Assembly: GCA_021325375.1 (NCBI GenBank) | Contig: JAJPHG010000015.1 | Coordinates: 1 to 64,000, forward strand | DNA: 64,000 nucleotides | Origin: Alphaproteobacteria bacterium | Lineage (GTDB): Bacteria > Pseudomonadota > Alphaproteobacteria > Micropepsales > Micropepsaceae | Direction: 5' to 3' | Shown here: positions 55,162 to 63,466 of the stretch, piece after piece | How positions within the stretch are numbered: the first letter of the stretch is position 1 | Layout of the letters: every line of letters begins with the position of its first letter | Program-made: the position numbers and the translations under genes | Notes under the pieces: generated by a model | The model's input: only the letters and a program-made list of their open reading frames with translations | What the model was told of the DNA's origin: nothing | Database searches by the model: none

Positions 55162-56128
55162 TGGGCCTTTTCCCCTCGATCACATAGCGTCCCGTGATCA
55201 TCGAACGCACATTGTTCCACGTGCCCGAGAGCACGACCATGATCATGTGGACGATGAAGAAGCCCAAGAACCCGAACGCGCAAAGGAAATGGATCGTGCG
55301 CGCGGTCTGGCGCCCGAAGAACATCCAGGGAAGGATCGGGAACGCCGCGTCCATCGTCGGCGACATGGTCAGGCCCGTCAGCACCACCAGCGGCCCCAGC
55401 ACGAAGATCACGAAGGCATAGGCGAGCTTCTGCAGCGCGTTGTAGCGCTTGGCCGCCTCGCCTTTGGGGAAATTGAGCTTGGCATGGTCGACGATCTCGC
55501 GCGGCAGGTGCTTGAGGTCGGCCTTGGTCGGGATCAGGTCGCGCTGCGCGTGGCGCGTGTAGAACGCGAAGCCTGCGAAGATCAGCCCGTTGAGCACCAG
55601 CAGCCACGCGAACGCGAAGTGCCACTGCCGTCCCATCGCCAGCCATTGCGGGCCTGGGATCGTCGCCCAGTCGGGAAAGCCGCGCGCCGCCATCACGCCG
55701 TCGACCTTGGAGGCGCCCAGCACGCCGGTGGTGTCGAAGCTCCACGGCCCGATCTGGGTGATGCCCTGCGTCACTTCCGTGTCGTTGCCGCGCGCGGTCA
55801 GCGAGAAGACCGGGTGGTCGAAATCGGACTGCGCGCCCAGATAGAGGGCGGGGTGGGCGTTGAAGATCTGCAAGCCGCTGAGCAGCATCACGAACAGGAT
55901 GCAGGCATTGGCCCAATGCGTCAGGCGCACGATCAGCTTGTGGCGATAGAACGCATAATGCGGCCCCTCGGGCGCGAGGCCCAGCGCCTTGCGCAGCCAA
56001 CCCGGCACGCGCCATCCCGAAACCGCCCGTCCGACCGCGGACATGCCCGACATCCCAGCCAAATCACCCTGCCAGTCTAGCAGCCTTCGAGGGCTATACG
56101 GATGAGAAGGGGTGGCGGTTTCAGCCAC
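55154..56128 (-). CDS. Membrane b-type cytochrome (cytochrome b561/YedZ-like), electron donor for the molybdoenzyme
   Basis: A 324-residue di-heme cytochrome b561-type protein. Hydrophobic helices contain candidate heme histidines: IVRLTHWANACILFVMLLSG, RQWHFAFAWLLVLNGLIFAG and TIHFLCAFGFLGFFIVHMIM. A periplasmic insert of about 70 residues follows the first helix. It would take electrons from the quinone pool to the molybdoenzyme whose gene overlaps its 3' end. The start is uncertain: GTG at 56128 is used, while ATGs at 56053 and 56044 are alternatives, since the first 25 residues show no clear conserved features. Confidence 0.82.
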   Translation of the reverse strand: MAETATPSHPYSPRRLLDWQGDLAGMSGMSAVGRAVSGWRVPGWLRKALGLAPEGPHYAFYRHKLIVRLTHWANACILFVMLLSGLQIFNAHPALYLGAQSDFDHPVFSLTARGNDTEVTQGITQIGPWSFDTTGVLGASKVDGVMAARGFPDWATIPGPQWLAMGRQWHFAFAWLLVLNGLIFAGFAFYTRHAQRDLIPTKADLKHLPREIVDHAKLNFPKGEAAKRYNALQKLAYAFVIFVLGPLVVLTGLTMSPTMDAAFPILPWMFFGRQTARTIHFLCAFGFLGFFIVHMIMVVLSGTWNNVRSMITGRYVIEGKRPNG

Positions 56129-56183
56129 AAGGGGAGATGTTTCGTGCTAAGGGGGCAGGAATAGTCGCTGTCAGGAGACGGAC

Positions 56184-57509
56184 ATGATCGGTCGAGCGTT
56201 CGTGGTGCTGCTGTGCTCGTTTCTTTTCGCCGCTACGGGGGCCAAGGCGCAGACCTACAACAATATCTATGATTTCTGCGCACAGCCCAGCTGCGCCGAC
56301 GGCGACTCTCCGCAGACCGGCCTGATAGCCGATACGGCCGGAAACCTGTACGGAACAGCCCAAAACGGCTCGTTCACACGCGGCGTCGTCTTCGAATTGT
56401 CGCCGAACGGCAGCGGCGGCTGGACCTACTCGGTGATCCACGACTTTTGCGCCGTGCGCCAGTGCGCGGACGGGACCAATCCTTCCGGACCTTTGATCAT
56501 CGACGGCGCCGGCAACCTCTACGGCGTGGCGGGAGGTGGCGGCAAAACGGGCTACGGGCTTGTCTACGAGCTCATGCCCCAGGGCGGAGGCCTGTGGAAT
56601 CTCGCCGTCCTGCGCAGCTTCTGCAAGCAGGTCGCCTGCCTCGACGGCGCCTATCCCAGCGGCGCGCTCTCCTATCTCGGCCAGCGCGGCGGCGCGCTTT
56701 ACGACGGCACTTCGCCGCTCTACGGCACGACCACGGTCGGCGGCGCGTTCCAGCAAGGTACAGTTTACACGCTGACGCCGCCGCCGTCCGGCGCCCACCG
56801 GACCTGGTGGAGTTCCAAGATCCTCCACAGCTTCTGTCCCGAAGGCGGATACTGCCTCATGGACGGCAGCGGACCTTCAACAGGCGTCGTCGTCGATTCG
56901 AACAACGTGCTGTTCGGCACGACGCCGGACGGCGGCCAGTTCTATACCGGGACGCTGTTCAAGCTCACCCGTTCGGGCGGCGGCTGGACCAAACTGATCC
57001 TCCACACCTTCTGCAGCGCGAACCGCTGCGCGGACGGCGGCGTGCCTCTCGGGTTGGCGGAGAACGACGCGGGCGATCTCTTCGGCGCCACCACGATCGG
57101 CCCGCACAAGCCCGGCTGCGTCCAGACGGGCTGCGGAACGATTTTCGAGATGTCGCCGCAGACCGGCACGCTTACCACGCTGTATTCGTTCTGCAGCCTG
57201 CCCCGCTGTACCGACGGCCGCATTCCTTCCGGCCCGGTCACGATGCTGGACAATGGCGATCTCATCGGGGTCACCAGCGAGGGCGGCGACGGTTCCAACC
57301 AAAACCACGGGGGCGGAGTCCTTTACCGATTCAGCGGAACGACACTCACCGTGCTCCACGCCTTCTGCGGTTTGGCCAACTGCGACGACGGCCTCTTCCC
57401 GAGCGGCACCGTCGCCGTCGACGGGAAGGGCCGGATGTTCGGCACGACGACCAATGGCGGGACAGGCTTCTACGGGCAGTTGGGCACGATCTACGAGCTC
57501 GCGCCCTGA
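56184..57509 (+). CDS. Secreted seven-repeat beta-propeller-like protein (Gloeo/Verruco repeat type)
   Basis: A 441-residue secreted protein with a Sec signal (LLCSFLFAATGAKAQ). The rest is seven repeats of about 50-65 residues, each built as a strand ending FC, a loop with a second Cys and DG, Pro, then GNLYGT and GxVFEL-type strands. The seven FC-loops are DFCAQPSCADG, DFCAVRQCADG, SFCKQVACLDG, SFCPEGGYCLMDG, TFCSANRCADG, SFCSLPRCTDG and AFCGLANCDDG. The pattern is that of TIGR03803-like (Gloeo/Verruco) repeats and suggests a seven-bladed propeller with one disulfide per blade. Function unknown. Divergent from the cytochrome gene. Confidence 0.82.
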   Translation: MIGRAFVVLLCSFLFAATGAKAQTYNNIYDFCAQPSCADGDSPQTGLIADTAGNLYGTAQNGSFTRGVVFELSPNGSGGWTYSVIHDFCAVRQCADGTNPSGPLIIDGAGNLYGVAGGGGKTGYGLVYELMPQGGGLWNLAVLRSFCKQVACLDGAYPSGALSYLGQRGGALYDGTSPLYGTTTVGGAFQQGTVYTLTPPPSGAHRTWWSSKILHSFCPEGGYCLMDGSGPSTGVVVDSNNVLFGTTPDGGQFYTGTLFKLTRSGGGWTKLILHTFCSANRCADGGVPLGLAENDAGDLFGATTIGPHKPGCVQTGCGTIFEMSPQTGTLTTLYSFCSLPRCTDGRIPSGPVTMLDNGDLIGVTSEGGDGSNQNHGGGVLYRFSGTTLTVLHAFCGLANCDDGLFPSGTVAVDGKGRMFGTTTNGGTGFYGQLGTIYELAP

Positions 57510-57513
57510 GCCG

Positions 57514-58545
57514 CTAGTTGCCGATCCAGCCCTGCGCGCGCGCCGCGTCCTCGCGGACGCGCTCGGGCGATCCTAACAGCTGCCGGTTGAAGCCGATGCG
57601 CTTGAACCAATAGTGCAGGCCGAGCAGGTCGGTGAAGCCCATGCCGCCATGGACCTCGGTCGCGGTGCGCGCGACGAAGGGGCCGATCTCGGACGTATGC
57701 GCCTTGGCGTGGGCGGCGAGGCGGCGCGACTCCGCAGGGCACGCATCGAAGCCGTAGGCCGCATACCAGACGAGCGCGCGAGCCGGCTCGAGCTCGGCCG
57801 CCATCTCCGCGCACATATGCTTGACCGCCTGGAACGAGCCGATGACGCGGCCGAACTGCTTGCGCTCCTTGGCATAGGCGACGGCCTTCTCCAGCATGCG
57901 CGTGCCCGCGCCCAGCGTGTCGGCGGCGAGCACGACGCGGCCGGCATCGATGATGCGCAGGATGGAGGCGTCTTTCAGAGGCTCGGCGTCGGCGTCGTGC
58001 AGCTCCAGCTTGGCGACGGCGCGCGTCGTGTCGATGGTCGGAAGAAGCGTGATCTCGACGTCCTTCGCCTGGACGAGATGCAGATCGCCGAACTTGTCCG
58101 CGACGACGAAGATGTCCGCGCCGTCGGCGTCGAGCGCGAACATCGCCCGGCCGCTGAGCTTGCGGTTCCTGGATACGATGCCCGCATCCTCGCGCGCGCC
58201 GCTCGCGTGCTCGCTGACCGCGACGCCGCACCTGATCTCGCCGGCCGCGAGCTTCTTCAGCCATGGCGTGCCTTTGAGCGCCAAGGGCGCCATCACCGCG
58301 CTGGCCGTGAACGGCATCGGCGCCACGTGCCGGCCGAGCTGCTCGGCCACCACCGCCGCGTCGAGCAGGGTGAGCCCCAGCCCGCCATCCGCTTCGGGGA
58401 TCAGGATGCCGGGCACACCCAGTTCCTTCAGCGCCTCGAACGCGCTCGCGCCCTTGCGCACGGCGTCGAGCGGCACCGCGCGCTCGAGCGTGCGGCCGAC
58501 GCTCTCCTGCATCATCTTCTGGTCGTCGCTCAGCCCGAAATCCAT
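57514..58545 (-). CDS. Acyl-CoA dehydrogenase, probable non-catalytic partner subunit
   Basis: A 343-residue acyl-CoA dehydrogenase-fold protein, shorter than the usual about 380. FAD-binding RKQFGRVIGSFQAVKH and a C-terminal EVHGGMGFTDLLGLHYWFKR are present. The helix that carries the base in isovaleryl-CoA-type enzymes reads IIDAGRVVLAADTLG, with Gly instead of Glu, and no alternative base is obvious. It begins one base inside the stop of the larger acyl-CoA dehydrogenase upstream (TGATG). This resembles heterotetrameric (alpha2beta2) enzymes such as FadE28/29-type pairs, in which one subunit lacks the base; that parallel is inference. Confidence 0.83.
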   Translation of the reverse strand: MDFGLSDDQKMMQESVGRTLERAVPLDAVRKGASAFEALKELGVPGILIPEADGGLGLTLLDAAVVAEQLGRHVAPMPFTASAVMAPLALKGTPWLKKLAAGEIRCGVAVSEHASGAREDAGIVSRNRKLSGRAMFALDADGADIFVVADKFGDLHLVQAKDVEITLLPTIDTTRAVAKLELHDADAEPLKDASILRIIDAGRVVLAADTLGAGTRMLEKAVAYAKERKQFGRVIGSFQAVKHMCAEMAAELEPARALVWYAAYGFDACPAESRRLAAHAKAHTSEIGPFVARTATEVHGGMGFTDLLGLHYWFKRIGFNRQLLGSPERVREDAARAQGWIGN

Positions 58546-59723
58546 CAGCTTGCCGCCTTCGGCTCACGCGGCATGCCAAGGCCGCGCTCGGAGATGATGT
58601 TCTTCTGGATCTGCGCGGTGCCGCCGCCGATGATGAGGCCGAGATCGAACATGAAGCGGCTCTGCCATTCGCCATGGGCGCGCAGATGCGCCGACGCACC
58701 ATAAAGAATCCCAAGCTCGCCCAGGACGTCGTTGGCGAAGCCCGCGAGCTGGTGGTTGAGCTCGCAGCCCTGCAGCTTGACGATGAGGCGCGCCAGCCCC
58801 GGATCCTCGCCCTTCTGCGCACAGGTGAGCAGCCGCAAGCCGTGATATTCCATCGCCATCACGCGCGCCTGGAGCTTGAGCAGCCGATCGCGCCAGACGG
58901 GATGGTCCATCAGCCGGCGCCCGTCGAGCGTTTCTGTCTGCATCATCTCGACCAGCGCCCTGAGACGCGTGCCGGCCTGGTTGGGATCGCCCAGCATGCC
59001 GCGCTCATGTTTCAAGGTCGCGTTGGCCACGAGCCAGCCCTGGCCGCGCTGACCCACGATGTCCTTCTTCGGCACGCGCACGTCGGTAAAGAAGACCTCG
59101 TTGAACTCGGCGCGGCCGGTCATGGTGACGAGCGGGCGCACCTCGATCCCCGGAGTCCTCATCGGGAAGATGAGATAGGAGATGCCTTCGTGCTTGGGCT
59201 TGTCGGCTTCGGTGCGGACGAGACAGAAGATCATGTCGGCCTGCGCCGCCGTCGAGGTCCAGATCTTCTGGCCGTTGATGACGAAATCGTCGCCGTCTTC
59301 CGTCGCGCGCGTGGTAAGCGCGGCGAGGTCCGAGCCCGCGCCGGGCTCCGAATAGCCTTGGCACCAGATCACCTCGCCGCGCAGGGTGGGCGCGATCCAG
59401 CGCTGCTTCTGCTCCTCCGTGCCGAGCTCGAGCAGCGTCGGCACCAGCATCGAGATGCCCTGGTTCGCCATGCCCATCGGCAGGCCGGCGGCGATGAACT
59501 CCTCCGCGATGATGCGCGATTTCAGGATGTCGGGCTGGGCGCCATAGCCGCCATAATCTTTCGGTATCGTCCGCGCCGCGTAGCCGTGCTCGATCAATAG
59601 TAGCTGCCAGGCCCGCGCTTCCGCGCTGAAATAGCTCGCCGGCGCGCGGTCAGCATGCGTATGGCAGAACGCGCGAACCTCGGCGCGAAAGGTTTCGTAT
59701 TCGGGCGGGTAGGAGAGGTCCAT
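58545..59723 (-). CDS. Acyl-CoA dehydrogenase
   Basis: A 392-residue FAD enzyme that introduces a trans-2 double bond in acyl-CoA esters. Motifs: IPKDYGGYGAQPD, WCQGYSEPGAGSDLAAL, FVINGQKIWTSTAAQADM and VRVPKKDIVGQRGQGW. The possible base Glu lies in ATLKHERGMLGDP, where isovaleryl-CoA-type enzymes have theirs. The C-terminal IIGGGTAQIQKNIISERG has Gly where medium-chain enzymes have Glu. The substrate is unknown; the coupled partner gene suggests a bulky or side-chain acyl-CoA, as in steroid-type pathways. The ATG of MDLSYPPEYE is chosen, with AGGAG-type context less clear. Confidence 0.91.
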   Translation of the reverse strand: MDLSYPPEYETFRAEVRAFCHTHADRAPASYFSAEARAWQLLLIEHGYAARTIPKDYGGYGAQPDILKSRIIAEEFIAAGLPMGMANQGISMLVPTLLELGTEEQKQRWIAPTLRGEVIWCQGYSEPGAGSDLAALTTRATEDGDDFVINGQKIWTSTAAQADMIFCLVRTEADKPKHEGISYLIFPMRTPGIEVRPLVTMTGRAEFNEVFFTDVRVPKKDIVGQRGQGWLVANATLKHERGMLGDPNQAGTRLRALVEMMQTETLDGRRLMDHPVWRDRLLKLQARVMAMEYHGLRLLTCAQKGEDPGLARLIVKLQGCELNHQLAGFANDVLGELGILYGASAHLRAHGEWQSRFMFDLGLIIGGGTAQIQKNIISERGLGMPREPKAAS

Positions 59724-59724
59724 C

Positions 59725-60024
59725 TCAGTTCCGAAGCCGCGCGTTCGGAGCTTTTGAGATGCCTGGAATGCTGCGGATATTGAGTATGGCAGCATATGCC
59801 AGCGAGCCGGAAAGCAGGATGGGATTACTGTGCAGCAAATTGACCAATAGTGTCTGGCTGATGAATGGCGAAACAGCCATTGCCGTCAGGAGGAAACCCG
59901 ATGAGCCAGATGCAAAGCCAAGCAGGGCGTTCGATCCATCCAAACTCCCTGGACCACGCCACATGGCGTATATGGCCGCAAGAAGACCGCAGATCACAGC
60001 AGCTAGATCGTAATATGTGAACAT
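59725..60024 (-). CDS. Small membrane protein in lower-GC segment
   Basis: A 99-residue protein with three hydrophobic segments: YYDLAAVICGLLAAIYAMW, FASGSSGFLLTAMAVSPFI and LLHSNPILLSGSLAYAAIL. No signal beyond membrane insertion is seen and no family is recognised. Its codon use is visibly less GC-biased than that of the flanking acyl-CoA dehydrogenase and thiolase genes. It ends one base before the ATG of the acyl-CoA dehydrogenase and lies 32 bases after the DUF7689-like gene, so it may be part of the same small, transferred module. Confidence 0.65.
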   Translation of the reverse strand: MFTYYDLAAVICGLLAAIYAMWRGPGSLDGSNALLGFASGSSGFLLTAMAVSPFISQTLLVNLLHSNPILLSGSLAYAAILNIRSIPGISKAPNARLRN

Positions 60025-60056
60025 CGGGCAGGCCTTTCAGTTCGGAGACCGTCAAA

Positions 60057-60506
60057 TCACGGTCGGGGTCGCTCCAGATAGATGACGGCGCTTCCGTAGA
60101 CAGGGCCTTCGACTCCATCGACGGTACGATGCTCGATGTCTTCAACGGTGCCGAGCTTGCTGGTCCAGTTGCCGTTCGGCAGCTGACGCGCGGCATGTGT
60201 GGGTGTGATTTTCCCGAAGCTAACGGCTGCGTAAATCGCTATCTTTTCAATTCCCGGCTCTGCCAACCCATTTCGAGATGGAGAATATCCTAGTGTCGCA
60301 TATGCTTGGACGAATGCATCGACTGTTTCCTCCCGCGACACGCCTGCCGGCCAGTAGCTGTCGAAGGATTCGCTTGGCCACCACCATCGGTTTTGGTCGC
60401 CTGCCGCATGCGCGATGCAATTGTAGGTCGGGTCCCAGGGGCTCGTTTCTAGGTAATTTCCTTCGCTAAGATTGGGAAACCCGCCCAGGATGACCGGATC
60501 AAGCAT
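60057..60506 (-). CDS. DUF7689-like hypothetical protein
   Basis: A 149-residue protein. The core DPTYNCIAHAAGDQNRWWWP, followed by SYWPAGVSREETVDAFVQAY and a C-terminal GKITPTHAARQLPNG, GNWTSKLGTVEDIEH pattern, is the profile I associate with DUF7689. The Asn-Cys and later His give a cysteine-hydrolase-like look (NC...H), but no enzymatic function is known to me. It overlaps the next upstream gene by 8 bases. Lower GC than the neighbours suggests recent acquisition. These proteins often occur beside a second small protein of the type encoded at 60499, as here. Confidence 0.7.
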   Translation of the reverse strand: MLDPVILGGFPNLSEGNYLETSPWDPTYNCIAHAAGDQNRWWWPSESFDSYWPAGVSREETVDAFVQAYATLGYSPSRNGLAEPGIEKIAIYAAVSFGKITPTHAARQLPNGNWTSKLGTVEDIEHRTVDGVEGPVYGSAVIYLERPRP

Positions 60507-60990
60507 AGCCTCTGTTGCGACCCCACTTTAGCCAGAGTTTTGCCATTTCCATTCTGTTGCCACGCAGATGCTCCGGGACCGGATTGTCATTGGTGATCGC
60601 GTGCAAGGCCCAGAACCAGTTGTCGGGCTTATCGCCTTCTTTTTCCAATTGTTGAAAGATCAACGGCAACGCTTTTTGACCCAGCCCGATAATGCGCTGG
60701 TATGACGGGCACAAAACGATTTCCGATGTCGACGACTTCGCGCCGCGTTCTCGATACCAGTCGGCCACCAACGAAGAGAACAGCTGTTCGTCCAGCGTCA
60801 GACTGCTAATCGGATGCAGCCTGTGAACGTAGGCGACCGCCGCAGTTCCGCCAGCTAGTCCAAAAATAAGCTCAACCGACGGCTCGGCCAGCACGCGCAA
60901 GCCTGCTGCCGCGCCAATCCCGCTCACGAACAAAGCGAATATCAGCAGTCCTGACAGGAAAATCGGTATAGCTCGTGGAACGACGGACAT
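60499..60990 (-). CDS. Hypothetical membrane-anchored protein, partner of the DUF7689-like gene
   Basis: A 163-residue protein with two N-terminal hydrophobic segments (IFLSGLLIFALFVSGIGAAA, and PSVELIFGLAGGTAAVAYV) followed by a soluble part. The soluble half contains LGQKALPLIFQQLEKEGDKP, then NWFWALHAITNDNPVPEHLR, ending MAKLWLKWGRNRGYA. I recognise this WALxAIT...W signature as one that recurs in small unannotated proteins next to DUF7689-like genes, but I cannot name a function. It overlaps the DUF7689-like gene by 8 bases and is probably cotranscribed with it. Lower GC than flanking genes. Confidence 0.65.
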   Translation of the reverse strand: MSVVPRAIPIFLSGLLIFALFVSGIGAAAGLRVLAEPSVELIFGLAGGTAAVAYVHRLHPISSLTLDEQLFSSLVADWYRERGAKSSTSEIVLCPSYQRIIGLGQKALPLIFQQLEKEGDKPDNWFWALHAITNDNPVPEHLRGNRMEMAKLWLKWGRNRGYA

Positions 60991-61074
60991 CTTTCCTCGC
61001 AGGAGGTCAAAATACCTCCCAGGCCGTTATAATGCCAGACCGGTCAAGGATCGATTTGGTACCTTTTTTGCGGT

Positions 61075-62247
61075 CTACAACCGCTCCACGATCGTCACGT
61101 TCGCCAGCCCGCCGCCTTCGCACATGGTCTGCAGGCCCCAGCGCTTGTCGTTCTGCTGAAGCGCGTTGACCAGCGTCGTCATCAGCTTGGTGCCCGAGGC
61201 GCCGAGCGGATGGCCGAGCGCGATGGCGCCGCCATGGACGTTGAGCCTGGCAGGATCGGCGCCGGTATATTGCAGCCACGCGGTCGGCACCGAGGCGAAG
61301 GCCTCGTTGACCTCATAGAGATCGATGTCGCCGATCGTCATGCCGGCCTTCTCGAGCGCCTTCTTGGTCGCGGGAAGCGGCGCCTCCAGCATGATCACCG
61401 GATCGCCGCCGATCACCGTCATCTGGTGGATACGCGCCAAGGGCTTCACGCCGAGCGCCTTCAAGCCCTTCTCATTGACGAGCATCACGCCCGAGGCGCC
61501 GTCGCAGATCTGGCTCGACGTCGCCGCGGTGATCGCGCCGCCTTCGCGCAGGAGCTTGACGCCCTTGATGCCGTCCAGGCTCACGTCGAAGCGGATGCCT
61601 TCATCGACGGTGTGCGGCTGTGTCGAGCCGTCCTCCAGCTTGACGTCGAGGGGGACGATCTCGTCCTTGAACTTGCCGCCCTGCGTCGCCGCGATCGCCT
61701 TCTGATGGCTCTTGAAGCCGTATTCGTCGAGCTGGTCCTTGGTGAGCTTGTACTTCTCCGCCATCATCTCGGCGCCCGTGAACTGCGAGAACTGGATGCC
61801 GGGATAGCGCTTCTGCAGCTCGGGGCTCATATAGGTGCCCATGTCGGCCTTCATCGCCAGCATCACGGATGCGCCCATCGGCACGCGCGTCATGCTCTCG
61901 ATGCCCATGGCGATGACGCAGTCCATCGCGCCCGACATCACCGCCTGGGCCGCGAAATGCAGCGCCTGCTGCGACGAGCCGCACTGGCGGTCGACGCTGG
62001 TGGCCGGAACGCTCTCAGGCAGGCGCGACGCCATCACCGCGTTGCGCGCGACGTTGACCGCCTGCTGGCCGACCTGCATCACGCAGCCGCAGACCACGTC
62101 TTCCACCGACGCCGGATCGGCGCCGCTGCGGTCGAGCAGCGCGTCGATGACCTTGGCGCCGAGATCGACCGGGTGCCAGTCCTTCAGCTTGCCGCCTTTT
62201 TTCCCGCCCGCGGTGCGCGCCGCGGCCACGATGTATGCTTCGCCCAT
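61075..62247 (-). CDS. Acetyl-CoA C-acetyltransferase (thiolase)
   Basis: A 390-residue thiolase II-family enzyme that condenses or cleaves acyl-CoA and acetyl-CoA. The catalytic nucleophile is in SVDRQCGSSQQALHFAAQAV, the His in NVHGGAIALGHPLGASG and the second Cys in QTMCEGGGLANV, so the active site is complete. The length is the family standard. The ATG of MGEAYIVAAART has a GGAG Shine-Dalgarno 6-7 bases upstream and is preferred over the ATG four codons earlier. The acyl-CoA dehydrogenase pair nearby suggests shared fatty-acyl catabolism, though a lower-GC trio separates them. Divergent from the PLP enzyme gene. Confidence 0.94.
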   Translation of the reverse strand: MGEAYIVAAARTAGGKKGGKLKDWHPVDLGAKVIDALLDRSGADPASVEDVVCGCVMQVGQQAVNVARNAVMASRLPESVPATSVDRQCGSSQQALHFAAQAVMSGAMDCVIAMGIESMTRVPMGASVMLAMKADMGTYMSPELQKRYPGIQFSQFTGAEMMAEKYKLTKDQLDEYGFKSHQKAIAATQGGKFKDEIVPLDVKLEDGSTQPHTVDEGIRFDVSLDGIKGVKLLREGGAITAATSSQICDGASGVMLVNEKGLKALGVKPLARIHQMTVIGGDPVIMLEAPLPATKKALEKAGMTIGDIDLYEVNEAFASVPTAWLQYTGADPARLNVHGGAIALGHPLGASGTKLMTTLVNALQQNDKRWGLQTMCEGGGLANVTIVERL

Positions 62248-62348
62248 GCTAGTCTCCATGCTCTTAGAGGAATTGCGAATGGGTCCATTATCATCCCCTT
62301 CGCGCGCGCAACAAGCGCGTGTTTTCGAAGCTAACGTAGGGTAACGGC

Positions 62349-63458
62349 ATGAAAGACGCGACGAAGGCCGCACAAGGCCTGGGCTGGATCGACGAGGCGA
62401 CGCGTGCCATATCGCCGCCGCTGCATCTGTCCTCGACCTATCTGCGCGACATCGACAACGGCTACCGCTCGGGGCGCGAGTATATCCGCGCCGACAATCC
62501 CGCCTTCGACCAGCCCGAGGCGCTGCTCACCGCGCTCGAAGGGGGCAAGGACGCGGCGCTGTTCGCGTCGGGGATGGCGGCGGCGACGTGCGTGTTCCTG
62601 TCGCTCAAGCCGGGCGATCACGTGGTCGCGCCGAAGGTGATGTATTGGGGCCTGCGCCGCTGGCTCCTGGAATGGTGCCCCGGGATCGAGCTCGTCGACA
62701 TGTCGGACCCGGGTGCGGTGCGGCGCGCGATGCGGCCCAACACCAGGCTCGTATGGGCCGAGACGCCGTCGAACCCGACCTGGGAGATCACCGACCTGGC
62801 GGCGCTCGCGCAGATCGTGCATGCGGGCGGCGCGCTGCTCGCGGTGGATTCGACGTGTGCCACGCCGGTGTTGACGCGGCCGCTGGCCTTCGGCGCGGAT
62901 CTCGTGATGCATTCGGCGACGAAATATTTGAACGGCCATAGCGACCTGATCGCGGGCGCGCTCGTCGCCGCGCGCGACGACGAATTCTGGCAGCGCATCT
63001 TGACGCTTCGCGCGCAATTGGGCGGCGTGCTGGGCTCGTTCGAGGCGTGGCTGCTGTTGCGCGGCATGCGCACGCTTTACCCGCGCGTGCGCACGGCCTG
63101 CGCCAATGCGCAGGCGCTCGCGGAGCGGCTGTCGTCGAACCCGCACGTGGCGCAGGTGCTCTATCCGGGCCTGAAGGATTCTCCCGGCCACGCCATCGCG
63201 GCCAAGCAGATGAGCGGCGGCTTCGGCGGCATGCTGTCGATCCGCGTCAAAGGCGGCGAGCAGGCCGCGATCGGCACCGCGGCGCGGGTGAAGATCTGGA
63301 AACGCGCGACGTCGCTCGGCGGCGTCGAGAGCCTGATCGAGCATCGCGCCTCGGTCGAAGGCGCCGGCAGCCCATGCCCGCCGGACCTGCTGCGGCTGTC
63401 GGCGGGGATCGAGGATGTGGAAGATCTGATCGCGGATCTGGAGCAGGCGCTCGAATAG
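62349..63458 (+). CDS. Cys/Met-metabolism PLP-dependent enzyme (cystathionine gamma-synthase/beta-lyase family)
   Basis: A 369-residue gamma-type PLP enzyme. The cofactor Lys is in VMHSATKYLNGHSDLIAGAL, near residue 190, and other family motifs are ALFASGMAAATCVFLSLKPG, VWAETPSNPTWEITDL and AVDSTCATPVLTRPL. Members make or break cystathionine, or use related sulfur and homoserine substrates; the sequence does not decide between lyase and synthase. The start ATG has an AGGG Shine-Dalgarno. The 100-base upstream region shared with the divergent thiolase shows no recognisable SAM-II riboswitch fold. Confidence 0.9.
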   Translation: MKDATKAAQGLGWIDEATRAISPPLHLSSTYLRDIDNGYRSGREYIRADNPAFDQPEALLTALEGGKDAALFASGMAAATCVFLSLKPGDHVVAPKVMYWGLRRWLLEWCPGIELVDMSDPGAVRRAMRPNTRLVWAETPSNPTWEITDLAALAQIVHAGGALLAVDSTCATPVLTRPLAFGADLVMHSATKYLNGHSDLIAGALVAARDDEFWQRILTLRAQLGGVLGSFEAWLLLRGMRTLYPRVRTACANAQALAERLSSNPHVAQVLYPGLKDSPGHAIAAKQMSGGFGGMLSIRVKGGEQAAIGTAARVKIWKRATSLGGVESLIEHRASVEGAGSPCPPDLLRLSAGIEDVEDLIADLEQALE

Positions 63459-63466
63459 GCCAATTC

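Noticed and set aside
62248-62348. Possible SAM-II riboswitch upstream of the PLP sulfur enzyme
   Set aside because: No pseudoknot-forming pairing or conserved core could be seen in these 100 bases, and the gene may not be methionine-regulated.
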